A stretch of DNA of 64,000 nucleotides, taken from Paenibacillus sp. FSL H7-0326. GTDB lineage: Bacteria; Bacillota; Bacilli; Paenibacillales; Paenibacillaceae. The stretch is from NCBI RefSeq assembly GCF_001955535.1, contig NZ_MPVN01000004.1:310001-374000 (forward strand), read 5' to 3'. The notes under the pieces were generated by a model. It saw only the letters and a list, made by a program, of their open reading frames with translations, did not search any database and had not been told where the DNA came from. The translations under genes were made by a program, and so were the position numbers. Shown piece after piece: positions 35,767 to 44,132 of the stretch. Each line of letters opens with the position of its first letter. Within the stretch, counting starts at the first letter, position 1.

Positions 35767-36384
35767 ATGGGAGAGCTGCAGACGGTAATTAAAGAAAGGC
35801 GTTCCGCTATGAAGTTTAAGGAAGGAGCAGTGATTAGCAAACAGGAGCTTGAGAAGCTGTTCTCGCTTAATAAATTTGCTCCTTCGGCGTTTAACTTGCA
35901 GCATGCGAATTATCTGGTACTTCAGAGTGCGGAGGACAAGCAGAAGGCCTATGAAGCATCCGGCCAATATAAGACCTTGACCGCCTCCGCAGTCATTATC
36001 GTGCTCGGGGATACCAAGGCTTATCAGCAGGTGAAACAACTGTACGAAGGAATGCTCGCACTTGGCATGATGACACAAACAGAATACGACTTGGAGACAA
36101 GCAGTGTGATCGAGATGTATGAGACGAGAGGGCCTTCCTTCCAGCGGGATGAGGCGATTCGTAATGCGAGCCTGTCAGCGATGCAGCTCATGCTGATTGC
36201 GAAGGATATGGGATGGGATACCTGTCCGATGATCGGTTACGATGATGAGCAGCTGGTATCACTGCTAGATATCCCGGAGGACCTTATTCCCGTTATGATG
36301 ATTACGCTCGGCAAAGCGGATGAGGAGAAAATAAGACCGCGGGGATATAGAAAGCCTGTGGATGAATTTGTGAGTATCTATTAG
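35767..36384 (+). CDS. Nitroreductase-family protein
   Basis: A 205-residue FMN-dependent NAD(P)H oxidoreductase of the nitroreductase fold. It begins with the RRSAMKF-type FMN-binding segment (VIKERRSAMKFKEG), then NKFAPSAFNLQHANY; ASLSAMQLMLIAKDMGWDTC and the C-terminal LGKADEEKIRPRGYRKP follow. The electron acceptor is unknown. It stands alone between a dispersed repeat and a bidirectional terminator. Confidence 0.88.
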   Translation: MGELQTVIKERRSAMKFKEGAVISKQELEKLFSLNKFAPSAFNLQHANYLVLQSAEDKQKAYEASGQYKTLTASAVIIVLGDTKAYQQVKQLYEGMLALGMMTQTEYDLETSSVIEMYETRGPSFQRDEAIRNASLSAMQLMLIAKDMGWDTCPMIGYDDEQLVSLLDIPEDLIPVMMITLGKADEEKIRPRGYRKPVDEFVSIY

Positions 36385-36427
36385 GTCTTATAGGTGGATA
36401 TCTCCTATTAAAGGTTATCAACATGTA

Positions 36428-36465
36428 AAAGGTCTGACCACTGCATTGTACAGGGTCAGACCTTT
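36428..36465. terminator. Bidirectional terminator
   Basis: AAAGGTCTGACC and GGTCAGACCTTT, perfect 12-base arms, between the convergent nitroreductase gene and the microprotein gene. Confidence 0.88.
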
Positions 36466-36475
36466 GTCGTTGTCG

Positions 36476-36658
36476 TTAAAAATTCATATAAATAAATTCC
36501 GTGGATTCTCCAGAGAAGAAAATGATCCCCAGCACGACGGCGATAATTACAAGTGCACCCGCAATGGATATCAATCCATAAGCTGCGATTCGAGCTGCGC
36601 GGGGAATGAGATCCAAGATATTGGGCTCTGTCCGCACTTTACTGCGCTGTAATTCCAT
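36476..36658 (-). CDS. DltX-like microprotein with C-terminal FxYxxF motif
   Basis: A 60-residue protein: hydrophilic N-terminus, one transmembrane helix (residues ~21-46), then the extreme C-terminus EFIYMNF. DltX of the D-alanylation operon is likewise a ~50-residue single-helix protein ending FIYNEF, and its FxYxxF tyrosine takes part in moving the acyl group from the MBOAT DltB to the SGNH protein DltD. Here the same tail follows an MBOAT and an SGNH gene. The frame is open from 36709, but ATG 36658 has AAAGG about 10 bases upstream and overlaps the preceding gene by 20 bases. Assignment by motif and context. Confidence 0.8.
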   Translation of the reverse strand: MELQRSKVRTEPNILDLIPRAARIAAYGLISIAGALVIIAVVLGIIFFSGESTEFIYMNF

Positions 36659-37799
36659 ATGGCAACAGCCTTTCGTATAAGATTTCCCCGAAGATTCGAC
36701 TTCCTTCATCTACCATGTGGGAAGAGTCGTGATAGAACTCATGTGGTATCAGGTTACTTCCTCCCGCATTGAATTCAATGAAGGGATAGCCGCGGGATTC
36801 AATGAGCTCCTGGTAGGCCCCCATAACCGTAAAATAGTCTGTCCAATTCAGCATGTTGTGCCGTGTAATCAGATCCTTGTCTAGTGGAGCCGTATAGAAG
36901 ACAGCCTGCTTGCCATGCTTGTCCAGCAAATCGAGGGTCTTGTTCATTAGGGTCAGTCCGAAGCTGCTCTCTGCATGAAATGGCTTGCTCCATGTATATA
37001 GATTGGTAAAATGATTGACGATGCCCGCCTGCTGCTCTGCCGTAAGCTGCTCATAAGGTGTATACGGTGGTGTGTAAGGTGTTACGATGCCTTGTCTTTC
37101 ATTCCGTTCCGCAGCTACCTCCCTGCGCAGCTTCTCAAGTGAAGTACGTGTAGATAGCAGGCGATAAGTTAAAACATCGCGGTCATGATACAGCGGCCAA
37201 TGGCTTAATATTTCGGTTGTCATGAAATCGTGGACGGCGTTAGGTACGGACTCCTCGTTCTTGACAGGAGAATGACGCAGCCACGATTTCGGAATATTCT
37301 GATCCAGCTTGCTGAGCAATGAAGGGTATACCGTTACTTCTGGATCATTATCTGTCAGTGGAAGTATGCCGTAATTGATCTCATAGATTACATAATCCAG
37401 CTCATCGATGACAGAGGCGAGGATGGCATACGTTTCGGCCAGCCGAGCCCCCGTTAATCCGAGGTTCAGCACACGCTTGTCGTTCAGGTGAACCTGCATC
37501 ACGCCGGAGGTCGTGTTACTGCTGTCTCTTACGGTGGTTCCGTACACGGTGGAAGCTCCGAACAGTCCGACCCATGGCTTATGGTCATCCGGCTGCGCCT
37601 GTAGATGCTCAATCCACAGCGGTGTATATACAATAGAATCATAAGCAGGCACCCTTAGCTCTTTTTCAGCGTAGGTTACGATCGCTTGCTCTGATTCTTC
37701 CACAGCATTGCCGGCCCATAAGGTTATGGCGCATAAACCAAGGACAGCGAGAGCCAGCATCGCCAGGGCCAGTTTTTTGATAGGAAGCTTGTTTAACAT
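36639..37799 (-). CDS. SGNH/DltD-like acyltransferase
   Basis: A 386-residue protein with an N-terminal membrane anchor (~10-29) and an extracytoplasmic SGNH-type domain. The nucleophile is probably Ser83 in GLFGASTVYG. The Asp-x-x-His pair is D358/H361 in FYHDSSHMVD, six residues before a DEGSR stretch as in DltD. It would accept an acyl group from the MBOAT partner and place it on an envelope polymer or exopolysaccharide. It follows the MBOAT gene after 18 bases and overlaps the microprotein gene. Not a standard DltD, since no dltA or dltC is nearby. Confidence 0.82.
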   Translation of the reverse strand: MLNKLPIKKLALAMLALAVLGLCAITLWAGNAVEESEQAIVTYAEKELRVPAYDSIVYTPLWIEHLQAQPDDHKPWVGLFGASTVYGTTVRDSSNTTSGVMQVHLNDKRVLNLGLTGARLAETYAILASVIDELDYVIYEINYGILPLTDNDPEVTVYPSLLSKLDQNIPKSWLRHSPVKNEESVPNAVHDFMTTEILSHWPLYHDRDVLTYRLLSTRTSLEKLRREVAAERNERQGIVTPYTPPYTPYEQLTAEQQAGIVNHFTNLYTWSKPFHAESSFGLTLMNKTLDLLDKHGKQAVFYTAPLDKDLITRHNMLNWTDYFTVMGAYQELIESRGYPFIEFNAGGSNLIPHEFYHDSSHMVDEGSRIFGEILYERLLPYGITAQ

Positions 37800-37817
37800 G
37801 ATCTTACATCCTCACTC

Positions 37818-39014
37818 TCAGGAGCCAAGACCGAATAGTCTTAGCATTAAATCCATTCCATCCGATACGGGCAGCACGAAGAACACCCGGCTCAGGGTAA
37901 CGCCAAAAAAAGTAATTCCAATGGCAAGCAGTGTCGTTCCGGGTTTAAGCCAGACCGGTACGGGCCTCATAAGGGGCTTAATTTCCTTAATAAAGAATCG
38001 ATGAATACAGAGCATGATGCCATGAAACATCCCCCATACTACAAAGTGCCAGGCTGCTCCATGCCACATTCCGGACACGGTCATCGTGCACATCAGGTTT
38101 ACATAAATCCGTGCTTTGGATACACGGCTTCCCCCGAGTGGAAAATAGACGTAACGAGTAAGCCAGGAGCCCAGCGAGATATGCCAGCGGTTCCAGAACT
38201 CGGCAATGCTGCGGGCCAGATAGGGATTGCGGAAATTCTCTGGTATAACGATGCCGAATAAACGTGCCGTCCCGATTGCAATATCAGAGTAGCCCGAGAA
38301 ATCAAAATAGATAACAAAGGTGTAAGCGATCAGCGATACCCATAATGTCCATGTGTCCGCGCCGCTTATTCCTTCCGGCGAATAAACAGGCTGAGCAAGA
38401 ATGTCAAGGGAGGCGGCGAGCACCAGCTTTTTGAATAATCCAATCCCGATACGCAGGACGCCGATTCGAACATTCTTCCATTGAAAAGCGGCGGTCAGCT
38501 GAGGGTAGAACTGCTGAAACTGCTTGATTGGACCAGCCACCATCGTCGGGAAGAAGAAGAGAAATGCCAGGAAGCCTACAGGCTTATGCTGCGGCAGATT
38601 TCCACGTTTCTTCTCAATGACATAATGAATCAGCTCAAAGGTAAAATAAGAAATCCCAAGAGGCAGTATGAGATCATCTACGGTAGGCAGCGAAGGTTCA
38701 TTTATAAATCCAAATAAGCTGTTCACCATGCTGCCAAGCCGGCTGCCGTACTTAAAATACCCGAGTATAATGACGATTAGAAGAATGGCCGCAGGATAGA
38801 TCCAGCGTTTACCATGTTTAATCGATCTATGAATCAACAGGAAGGCGATGATCGCCTCTGCGAGCAGCAGTAGGACAAAGGAGCCTGCATAATAGGAATA
38901 AAATGAAATCCCTGCCGCAATGAGAATAAGCGGTCTAATCCGATGAGGGCTGATATAGTACAGGACAACTGCTGCGAGTACGAATAGCCAATATAGCCAG
39001 TCTGTGTACATCAT
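37818..39014 (-). CDS. MBOAT-family membrane O-acyltransferase (AlgI/DltB-like)
   Basis: A 398-residue polytopic protein with about ten helices. Family landmarks are DFSGYSDIAIGTARLFGI, NFRNPYLARSIAEFWNRWHI, RYVYFPLGGSR and the catalytic-His segment SGMWHGAAWHFVVWGMFHG. It moves an activated acyl group across the membrane. The motifs look closer to AlgI-type (acetyl donor) than to DltB, which fits the absence of D-alanine carrier genes. The frame opens at 39062, but ATG 39014 (MMYTDWLYW), with a GGTGG upstream, is preferred. First gene of the three-gene minus-strand unit. Confidence 0.85.
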   Translation of the reverse strand: MMYTDWLYWLFVLAAVVLYYISPHRIRPLILIAAGISFYSYYAGSFVLLLLAEAIIAFLLIHRSIKHGKRWIYPAAILLIVIILGYFKYGSRLGSMVNSLFGFINEPSLPTVDDLILPLGISYFTFELIHYVIEKKRGNLPQHKPVGFLAFLFFFPTMVAGPIKQFQQFYPQLTAAFQWKNVRIGVLRIGIGLFKKLVLAASLDILAQPVYSPEGISGADTWTLWVSLIAYTFVIYFDFSGYSDIAIGTARLFGIVIPENFRNPYLARSIAEFWNRWHISLGSWLTRYVYFPLGGSRVSKARIYVNLMCTMTVSGMWHGAAWHFVVWGMFHGIMLCIHRFFIKEIKPLMRPVPVWLKPGTTLLAIGITFFGVTLSRVFFVLPVSDGMDLMLRLFGLGS

Positions 39015-39069
39015 GTTTTTCTGTTTCCACCATTTCTGATTGAGCAAGCTCAAATTGATCATGAATTCG

Positions 39070-39097
39070 TTTATAAGTTTACTTGATAAAAATTCAA
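39070..39097 (-). promoter_or_regulatory. Promoter for MBOAT operon
   Basis: On the minus strand TTGAAT, 16-base spacer, TATAAA, ending about 55 bases before the preferred MBOAT start. Confidence 0.5.
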
Positions 39098-39258
39098 ATT
39101 TAAGGCAGGAAGTACCAAATATAAATTTTACCCCAAAGAGGGATCAGGTGCCAACCTCATTATATGGAATAACAGGATGGTTAGAAGAAAAAACACCAGA
39201 TAAAGGACGGTTTTCTGCAGAAAAAAAGCCCGCAGCGTGACTGCAAGCTTGGTAAAGC

Positions 39259-39288
39259 AAAAAACCTCCACCCTAAAACGGGGAGAGG
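39259..39288 (-). terminator. Terminator (minus strand)
   Basis: Minus-strand CCTCTCCCC and GGGTGGAGG arms followed by TTTTTT, downstream of the membrane protein at 39337-39855. Confidence 0.75.
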
Positions 39289-39336
39289 CTTGCCGATGTT
39301 ATATGTAGTCATAGCCGGATAGAGATCTGTCAGACA

Positions 39337-39855
39337 TCAATAGAAATGCGGCTTCTTTTTGCGGCGAAACAGGACCGATACTCCAGCTACGATGAGAATC
39401 AGGGCAATGAAGGGCTGGACAACAGAGAATTGATTCAGCATGGAGCCAAGTGAGAATGCAATGAAGAAGATGAAGGACAAGGCGGTCAGAATGTTGATAG
39501 GGATCAGCAAATATTTATTTCGGCCGCCAAACCAATACAGCTCAAACAGCCCGGCTGCCACTGCAAGAATAAAGCCTGGCCACATCGTGATCCAGCTGTC
39601 GGTTACTATAGCAATTTGGCAGGTCAGTCCTGCGACGAGCAAGATCCCTCCAGGTACAAGCAGCCCGATGCCTCTTCCGATCAGCGAGAAATATAGCCAG
39701 TGAAAAAAGATGCCCAGCGGGATGATGAAAAAGGACGGCCAGAAATAGGCGAAGATGGAGCCGGTTCCGAGATGATTACCTGAGTTCAGCAGCAGGAACA
39801 CACCGACGATAATGAGCAGGGGGGCAAACAAACTTGCTTTGTTTTTAATACTCAA
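39337..39855 (-). CDS. Multi-pass membrane protein (DUF5668/LiaF-N-like)
   Basis: A 172-residue, very hydrophobic protein with about six helices and a basic C-terminus (RRKKKPHFY). The opening LFAPLLIIVGVFLLLN and the WPSFFIIPLG and WPGFILAVAAG turns resemble DUF5668-type domains found at the N-terminus of LiaF-like and PspC-associated proteins. No partner gene is adjacent. Function unknown. GGAAGGAGTG precedes the ATG. Confidence 0.65.
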   Translation of the reverse strand: MSIKNKASLFAPLLIIVGVFLLLNSGNHLGTGSIFAYFWPSFFIIPLGIFFHWLYFSLIGRGIGLLVPGGILLVAGLTCQIAIVTDSWITMWPGFILAVAAGLFELYWFGGRNKYLLIPINILTALSFIFFIAFSLGSMLNQFSVVQPFIALILIVAGVSVLFRRKKKPHFY

Positions 39856-40010
39856 GGCGAGACACTCCTTCCCTCTAAATTTTATCTAACCAGAATCTTA
39901 TCATACTTGTTATAAGCTGTAATCGGTCTTGAGAAAGTGAATCATACTGGACCTGAGTCTAGTATAATCTGGCATGAGAAGAAGAGAGGGTGCTCCTCTT
40001 TATTTGTATT

Positions 40011-40042
40011 AAAAAAAGCAAGCTGCCGAGGGCAGCCTGCTT
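40011..40042 (-). terminator. Terminator (minus strand)
   Basis: Minus-strand AAGCAGGCTGCC and GGCAGCTTGCTT arms with a three-base loop, then a T run. It ends the DUF2798 gene. Confidence 0.88.
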
Positions 40043-40057
40043 CCTTATTTATTCGCT

Positions 40058-40540
40058 TCACTCCGGCTGAAGCTGAGGTGCTGGTTTAACAAACTTCGTT
40101 AGCAAGAACCGTGAGATCGGTCCCACAATCAGCAGCTGTGCAGGGAGTGCAACGATAATATTTAGTCCGACTGTTTTGAGGTAGGCTGTGAAAATAGAAC
40201 CTTCGATTCCTACCATCATGGATTTCAGAATCATGCCATAGACAGACATGATGAGCACCATCATCGGGACCATACACACGGCAATGGACAGAATGATGTT
40301 CATGGGCTTCGATTTATCATAAGGCAGAGATAATGCCAATTTACGCGCCTTGGGTTCCACGACAGACTCTGCGAGAAACGCGACAATAAAGGTTATGACA
40401 AATTGAATGGCAAACGTCTGGATATGAAATGTGGAGAATCCGACTAAAGCTGTGTTATACAGTGACATGATCAGGACCATTCCAAAACACATAAACAGTC
40501 CAAAGATCATTCCTTCTTTTTTATTACTAGGCAATTCCAT
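40058..40540 (-). CDS. DUF2798 family membrane protein
   Basis: A 160-residue protein with four predicted helices. The repeat-like pairs (GLFMCFGMVLIMSLYN and VCMVPMMVLIMSVYG), the central FVITFIVAFLAESVVEPKAR and the C-terminal PISRFLLTKFV match the two-unit DUF2798 family. Function unknown. AGGAAGG precedes the ATG. Monocistronic. Confidence 0.75.
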   Translation of the reverse strand: MELPSNKKEGMIFGLFMCFGMVLIMSLYNTALVGFSTFHIQTFAIQFVITFIVAFLAESVVEPKARKLALSLPYDKSKPMNIILSIAVCMVPMMVLIMSVYGMILKSMMVGIEGSIFTAYLKTVGLNIIVALPAQLLIVGPISRFLLTKFVKPAPQLQPE

Positions 40541-40780
40541 ACATCCTTCCTTTTTTAGAACAACATAAAGGTTATGATATATGATACGCAGCTTGCTTCA
40601 TAAGTGACAATTTTGTGTCTTTTTTTAGAAGGATTAGTGCTAGCTCAGCTGATGGGAGGGAATTAGGCTTAAGTAGACATAGGAATAGACTTGAGAGTAT
40701 GCTGATGTGTGTTTTAAACTGCAAACCCATATTAATACATGTGTATATATCCAAACCAGTAGTTAAAAGGAGGCTTGTAT

Positions 40781-41815
40781 ATGAGATCACAAACTGCTGC
40801 GCATATTAAATTTCCATCGGGATTCTGGTCCGGACTTAAATCGTTAGGAATTGCTCCTCTGGATGTAGCTCGCAGAGCAGGACTGCCGCTTACGGTCATC
40901 ACTGAGCCAAAAGTCACCACTAGCGAGTACTTTGCAATATGGCAGGCTTATTCAGATCTAGCAGGGGATACTGCCGAAAGTATCATTGGACTTGCCCAAG
41001 CCTTCGAAACCGCACAATATCCGCCGTCTGTGCTGGCGACATACCATGCCCGCAATTATCGAGATGCTCTATATCGCATGGCAAGGTACAAACAAATGTG
41101 TCCTCCTGAGGGCTTGCGTATTACCGAGGCAGGCGAGGACTGCATTGTCGAGCTGCAGTGGCAGCATACGGACGCGCCTGGTCCATCGGTATTGGTTGGC
41201 ATTACGCTAGCCTACCTTCTGGAGCTGGGGCGCCGGGGAACAGGGCGTGAATTGACAGCACGCTGCGTTGAATTTGTACAGCCCATGGGTAATGTGCAGA
41301 CATTGGAAGCTTATTTCGGATGTCCTGTCCGGGTAGGTAGAGACAGAAACCGGATTACGCTGTGGCAACGGGACTTGGATCTTCCTTTTACATCATATAA
41401 CGAAGAGCTGCTCGATATCCTGACCCCGGTGATGGATCGAACGCTGGATGAGGAACTGCTGCACCGCCGCTCCCTTACTGACACCGTAAAGTGGATGATG
41501 AAACGGAGCCTTATGGGAGGCAGGCCCGACATGCAGACGGTGGCGAAGGAGCTCCATATGAGCGACCGAACACTTCAGCGGAGGCTTACTGACGAAGGTA
41601 CGAGTTATAAGGTGCTATTAACGCAAACGAGACATGAGCAGGCAATCGAATATTTGGCCGATCCCTCGCTCGAGATCAAAGAAGTGGCGTTCTTGGTTGG
41701 ATACGAGGACCAGAATTCATTTTATCGCGCTTTCCGTCAATGGGAAGGGGACACCCCTTCTCATTGGCGCTCCGAATATTTAAATGGCGGGAAGAAGATA
41801 TTTATTGGCGTGTAA
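40781..41815 (+). CDS. AraC-family transcriptional regulator
   Basis: A 344-residue regulator with an N-terminal ~190-residue AraC_binding_2-type (Arabinose_bd) domain, as in OruR/GbdR relatives, and a C-terminal two-HTH AraC domain (~245-335). The latter contains MQTVAKELHMSDRTLQRRL and IKEVAFLVGYEDQNSFYRAF. The strong AAAAGGAGG fits ATG 40781 rather than the in-frame TTG at 40775. The SDR gene starts 117 bases downstream on the same strand and may be its target; the inducer is unknown. Confidence 0.9.
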   Translation: MRSQTAAHIKFPSGFWSGLKSLGIAPLDVARRAGLPLTVITEPKVTTSEYFAIWQAYSDLAGDTAESIIGLAQAFETAQYPPSVLATYHARNYRDALYRMARYKQMCPPEGLRITEAGEDCIVELQWQHTDAPGPSVLVGITLAYLLELGRRGTGRELTARCVEFVQPMGNVQTLEAYFGCPVRVGRDRNRITLWQRDLDLPFTSYNEELLDILTPVMDRTLDEELLHRRSLTDTVKWMMKRSLMGGRPDMQTVAKELHMSDRTLQRRLTDEGTSYKVLLTQTRHEQAIEYLADPSLEIKEVAFLVGYEDQNSFYRAFRQWEGDTPSHWRSEYLNGGKKIFIGV

Positions 41816-41932
41816 TGCAAGAAGCTTGACGCCATGAGCTAGATGCATGACTAACTTCATAAGGTAATATAATCCCTATCGCATAGATGGATTTGCGAGT
41901 CTATGTCACCACAATTTTAGGGGAAATGCATT

Positions 41933-42727
41933 ATGGATATGGGATTACACAACAAGACGGCTTTGATCACGGGTTCAACGAAAGGTATAGGGAAGGCCAT
42001 TGCTATTGAACTTGCTAGAGAAGGCGTGAATGTACTTATTAATGGAAGAAATTACGAAGAGGTAGAACTAACCGTTAACGAAATTCGGTCGCAATTTCCA
42101 ACGACTTCTCCTCAAAATGCGGCTGCCGATATGGTAGATATGAAACAAAGAGAGACTCTGTTTGAGAAATATCCACATGTGGATATTTTGGTTAACAATA
42201 TGGGGATCTATGAAATTATGCAATATGAGGACGTGGATGACGCAACTTGGGAAAAATATTTCCGTACAAATGTACTTGCAGCCAACGGCCTGTCTAAATT
42301 TTATTTACCTCAAATGCTGAAAAATAATTTTGGACGCATGATCTTTATTGCGAGTGAGGAGGCCGTGATGCCTTCAGGTCAGATGCCGCAGTATTGCATG
42401 ACCAAATCGATGCTGCTGTCCTTATCGAAAAGTCTGTCCAAATTAACGATAGGCACTGAAGTAACAGTCAATACGATTATGCCGGGACCAACACTCTCCG
42501 AAAATGTGCAGCAGATCATCGAGGGGATTTATGCTGACGATAAGATGTCTTTTTCGGAAAAGGAGAGACAATTTATGGCGTCAAATCTGCCCCAATCGGA
42601 GATTCAGCGATTTATCAGACCGCTGGAAATTGGCAGACTAGCTGCATTTATATGCAGTCCTTATGCCTCTGCATTTAAAGGCTCGCCGATCCGTATGGAT
42701 GGGGGTATGGTGCCGACTATTTATTAA
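41933..42727 (+). CDS. SDR-family oxidoreductase
   Basis: A 264-residue classical short-chain dehydrogenase: cofactor motif TGSTKGIG at ~14-21, NNMG at ~86-89, the active-site Ser in IASEEAV, YCMTK as the YxxxK pair, and a C-terminal IRMDGG. An Arg in the first loop region (NGRN) suggests NADPH preference. The substrate is unknown. AGGGGA lies 8 bases before the ATG. Follows the AraC regulator. Confidence 0.9.
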   Translation: MDMGLHNKTALITGSTKGIGKAIAIELAREGVNVLINGRNYEEVELTVNEIRSQFPTTSPQNAAADMVDMKQRETLFEKYPHVDILVNNMGIYEIMQYEDVDDATWEKYFRTNVLAANGLSKFYLPQMLKNNFGRMIFIASEEAVMPSGQMPQYCMTKSMLLSLSKSLSKLTIGTEVTVNTIMPGPTLSENVQQIIEGIYADDKMSFSEKERQFMASNLPQSEIQRFIRPLEIGRLAAFICSPYASAFKGSPIRMDGGMVPTIY

Positions 42728-42786
42728 TGTAATGCCCACGATCATCGATTTCAGTGAATGAAACGACCTAACATTAAAGGAATAAT

Positions 42787-42839
42787 AAAGCAGGGGGCAG
42801 CCACGGACTCTATCTTTCGTCCATGGCTGCCTACTGCTT
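42787..42839. terminator. Bidirectional terminator
   Basis: Long stem of AAGCAG-GGCAGCCA-GGAC with GTCC-TGGCTGCC-CTGCTT between convergent SDR and FAD oxidoreductase genes. Confidence 0.8.
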
Positions 42840-42850
42840 GAATTTTGGAG

Positions 42851-44074
42851 TTAATCCGTATGAAGAGGTCTGGTGTTCAGATAGATGCTGAGGTCTGGAC
42901 TTGAGCCCTCTGTAATGACATCGGCCAATACTCTGGATAAGACGGCATTATATAGTATGGCTGTGTCCCCATAGCCCATTACCATATAAGAGTGCGGATA
43001 CGCTTCATACCGGCCAATCATGGGAAGACCGTCATGCGTTTTGCTCAAGAAGCCGCCAAGCCAATATTCAGGCTCTGCCGGGATATCTGGAAACAGCTTG
43101 TGGAAGGCTTCCATCAATTTGTCCCGGCTCCGCATGATTTTGGTATCTCTGGCCTCAGGGATGGTGGTATCTTTGTCCATTCCACCAATGATGACGCGAT
43201 TGTCCGGTGTTGTCCGCATATAGACATAAGGACGTGCGGTTTCCCAGATTAATGTGCGCTTATACCAGCTGGAGAGGTCAGGAACTGGCTTGGTGATTAC
43301 AGCGTAGGAGCTGATCATATCGGCATTCTTCTCCGATTGGAAATCACGGTTCTCATTCCCTGCAGCGATAATGACATGCTGGGCCTTGATCTGGTGCCGG
43401 CGAGGAGCAGCCGTATAAAAGACAGCTTCCTTCATATCCTTTCTTCTTCCTGTAATTTCTGTTTCACCGTAAATGGAGCCGCCGAGAGACTTCACCCTCT
43501 CCAATAATCCATACACGAATTTGAGCGGGTTCAGCTCTGCCTCGTTGTAGCTGTACAGGGCAGCCGGTTTATCGAAAGGATACACAGCTCTGATCTGCTC
43601 CCTATTCCACAACTCGACTGGAAGTCCAAGCCTGCTCAGGAAGTCATACTCCTTATGAATGGAAGGAATGTCTTCTGTAGAGGAAGCGTAATACAGGCTG
43701 TCTCTGCGAACAAACTGTGCATGAATCGGCAGCTTCATACAAATGTCTTCAAGCTCATTCAGCGCCTCCCAGCACAGGTGTACATGCCGCGAGATGATGT
43801 GTTCACCATAGTGGTTGGCCAGTGTCACGAAGCTCTTCTCACCTGATAGCTGGATAACAGCGGTATTGGCACTTGTGCTGCCTTCTCCGATCCTGCGTTT
43901 GTCTACGACAGCAACCTTTAACCCCCGCTCAGCAAGATGATAGGCACACAGAGATCCTGATATTCCCGCCCCGATCACTAGAACGTCACACTGAATGTCC
44001 TCTGCTAAAGACGGATAAACAGGAGGATTGCGGACCGTGGTTGGCCAGTATAATTTGCCGCTCTGCAGATCCAT
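42851..44074 (-). CDS. FAD-dependent oxidoreductase (DAO family), paralogue 1
   Basis: A 407-residue DAO-type flavoenzyme. It opens MDLQSGKLYWPTTV, then the dinucleotide motif VLVIGAGISGSLCAYHLA and DKRRIGEGSTSANTAVIQ. The C-terminal half has RPYVYMRTTPDNRVIIGGMD, GLPMIGRYE and YGDTAILYN. It resembles the PuuB/OrdL amine or amino-acid oxidase group; the substrate is unknown. The frame opens at 44128, but ATG 44074 has GGGAGA upstream and gives the same start as the other paralogues. It lies 58 bases after paralogue 2, probably in one transcript. Confidence 0.88.
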   Translation of the reverse strand: MDLQSGKLYWPTTVRNPPVYPSLAEDIQCDVLVIGAGISGSLCAYHLAERGLKVAVVDKRRIGEGSTSANTAVIQLSGEKSFVTLANHYGEHIISRHVHLCWEALNELEDICMKLPIHAQFVRRDSLYYASSTEDIPSIHKEYDFLSRLGLPVELWNREQIRAVYPFDKPAALYSYNEAELNPLKFVYGLLERVKSLGGSIYGETEITGRRKDMKEAVFYTAAPRRHQIKAQHVIIAAGNENRDFQSEKNADMISSYAVITKPVPDLSSWYKRTLIWETARPYVYMRTTPDNRVIIGGMDKDTTIPEARDTKIMRSRDKLMEAFHKLFPDIPAEPEYWLGGFLSKTHDGLPMIGRYEAYPHSYMVMGYGDTAILYNAVLSRVLADVITEGSSPDLSIYLNTRPLHTD

Positions 44075-44132
44075 GATGCATGTCTCCCTTTGATGTTGAC
44101 TAATGATATATTGGACTGTAAAAAGCACTGAC

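Noticed and set aside
36639..39014. Standard dlt (D-alanylation) operon
   Set aside because: No dltA ligase or dltC carrier gene is adjacent, and the MBOAT looks AlgI-like. Described instead as a DltBDX-like acyl-transfer unit.
39040..39240. 66-codon plus-strand frame upstream of the MBOAT gene
   Set aside because: It overlaps the promoter region of the MBOAT operon on the opposite strand, with no ribosome site and no recognisable product.
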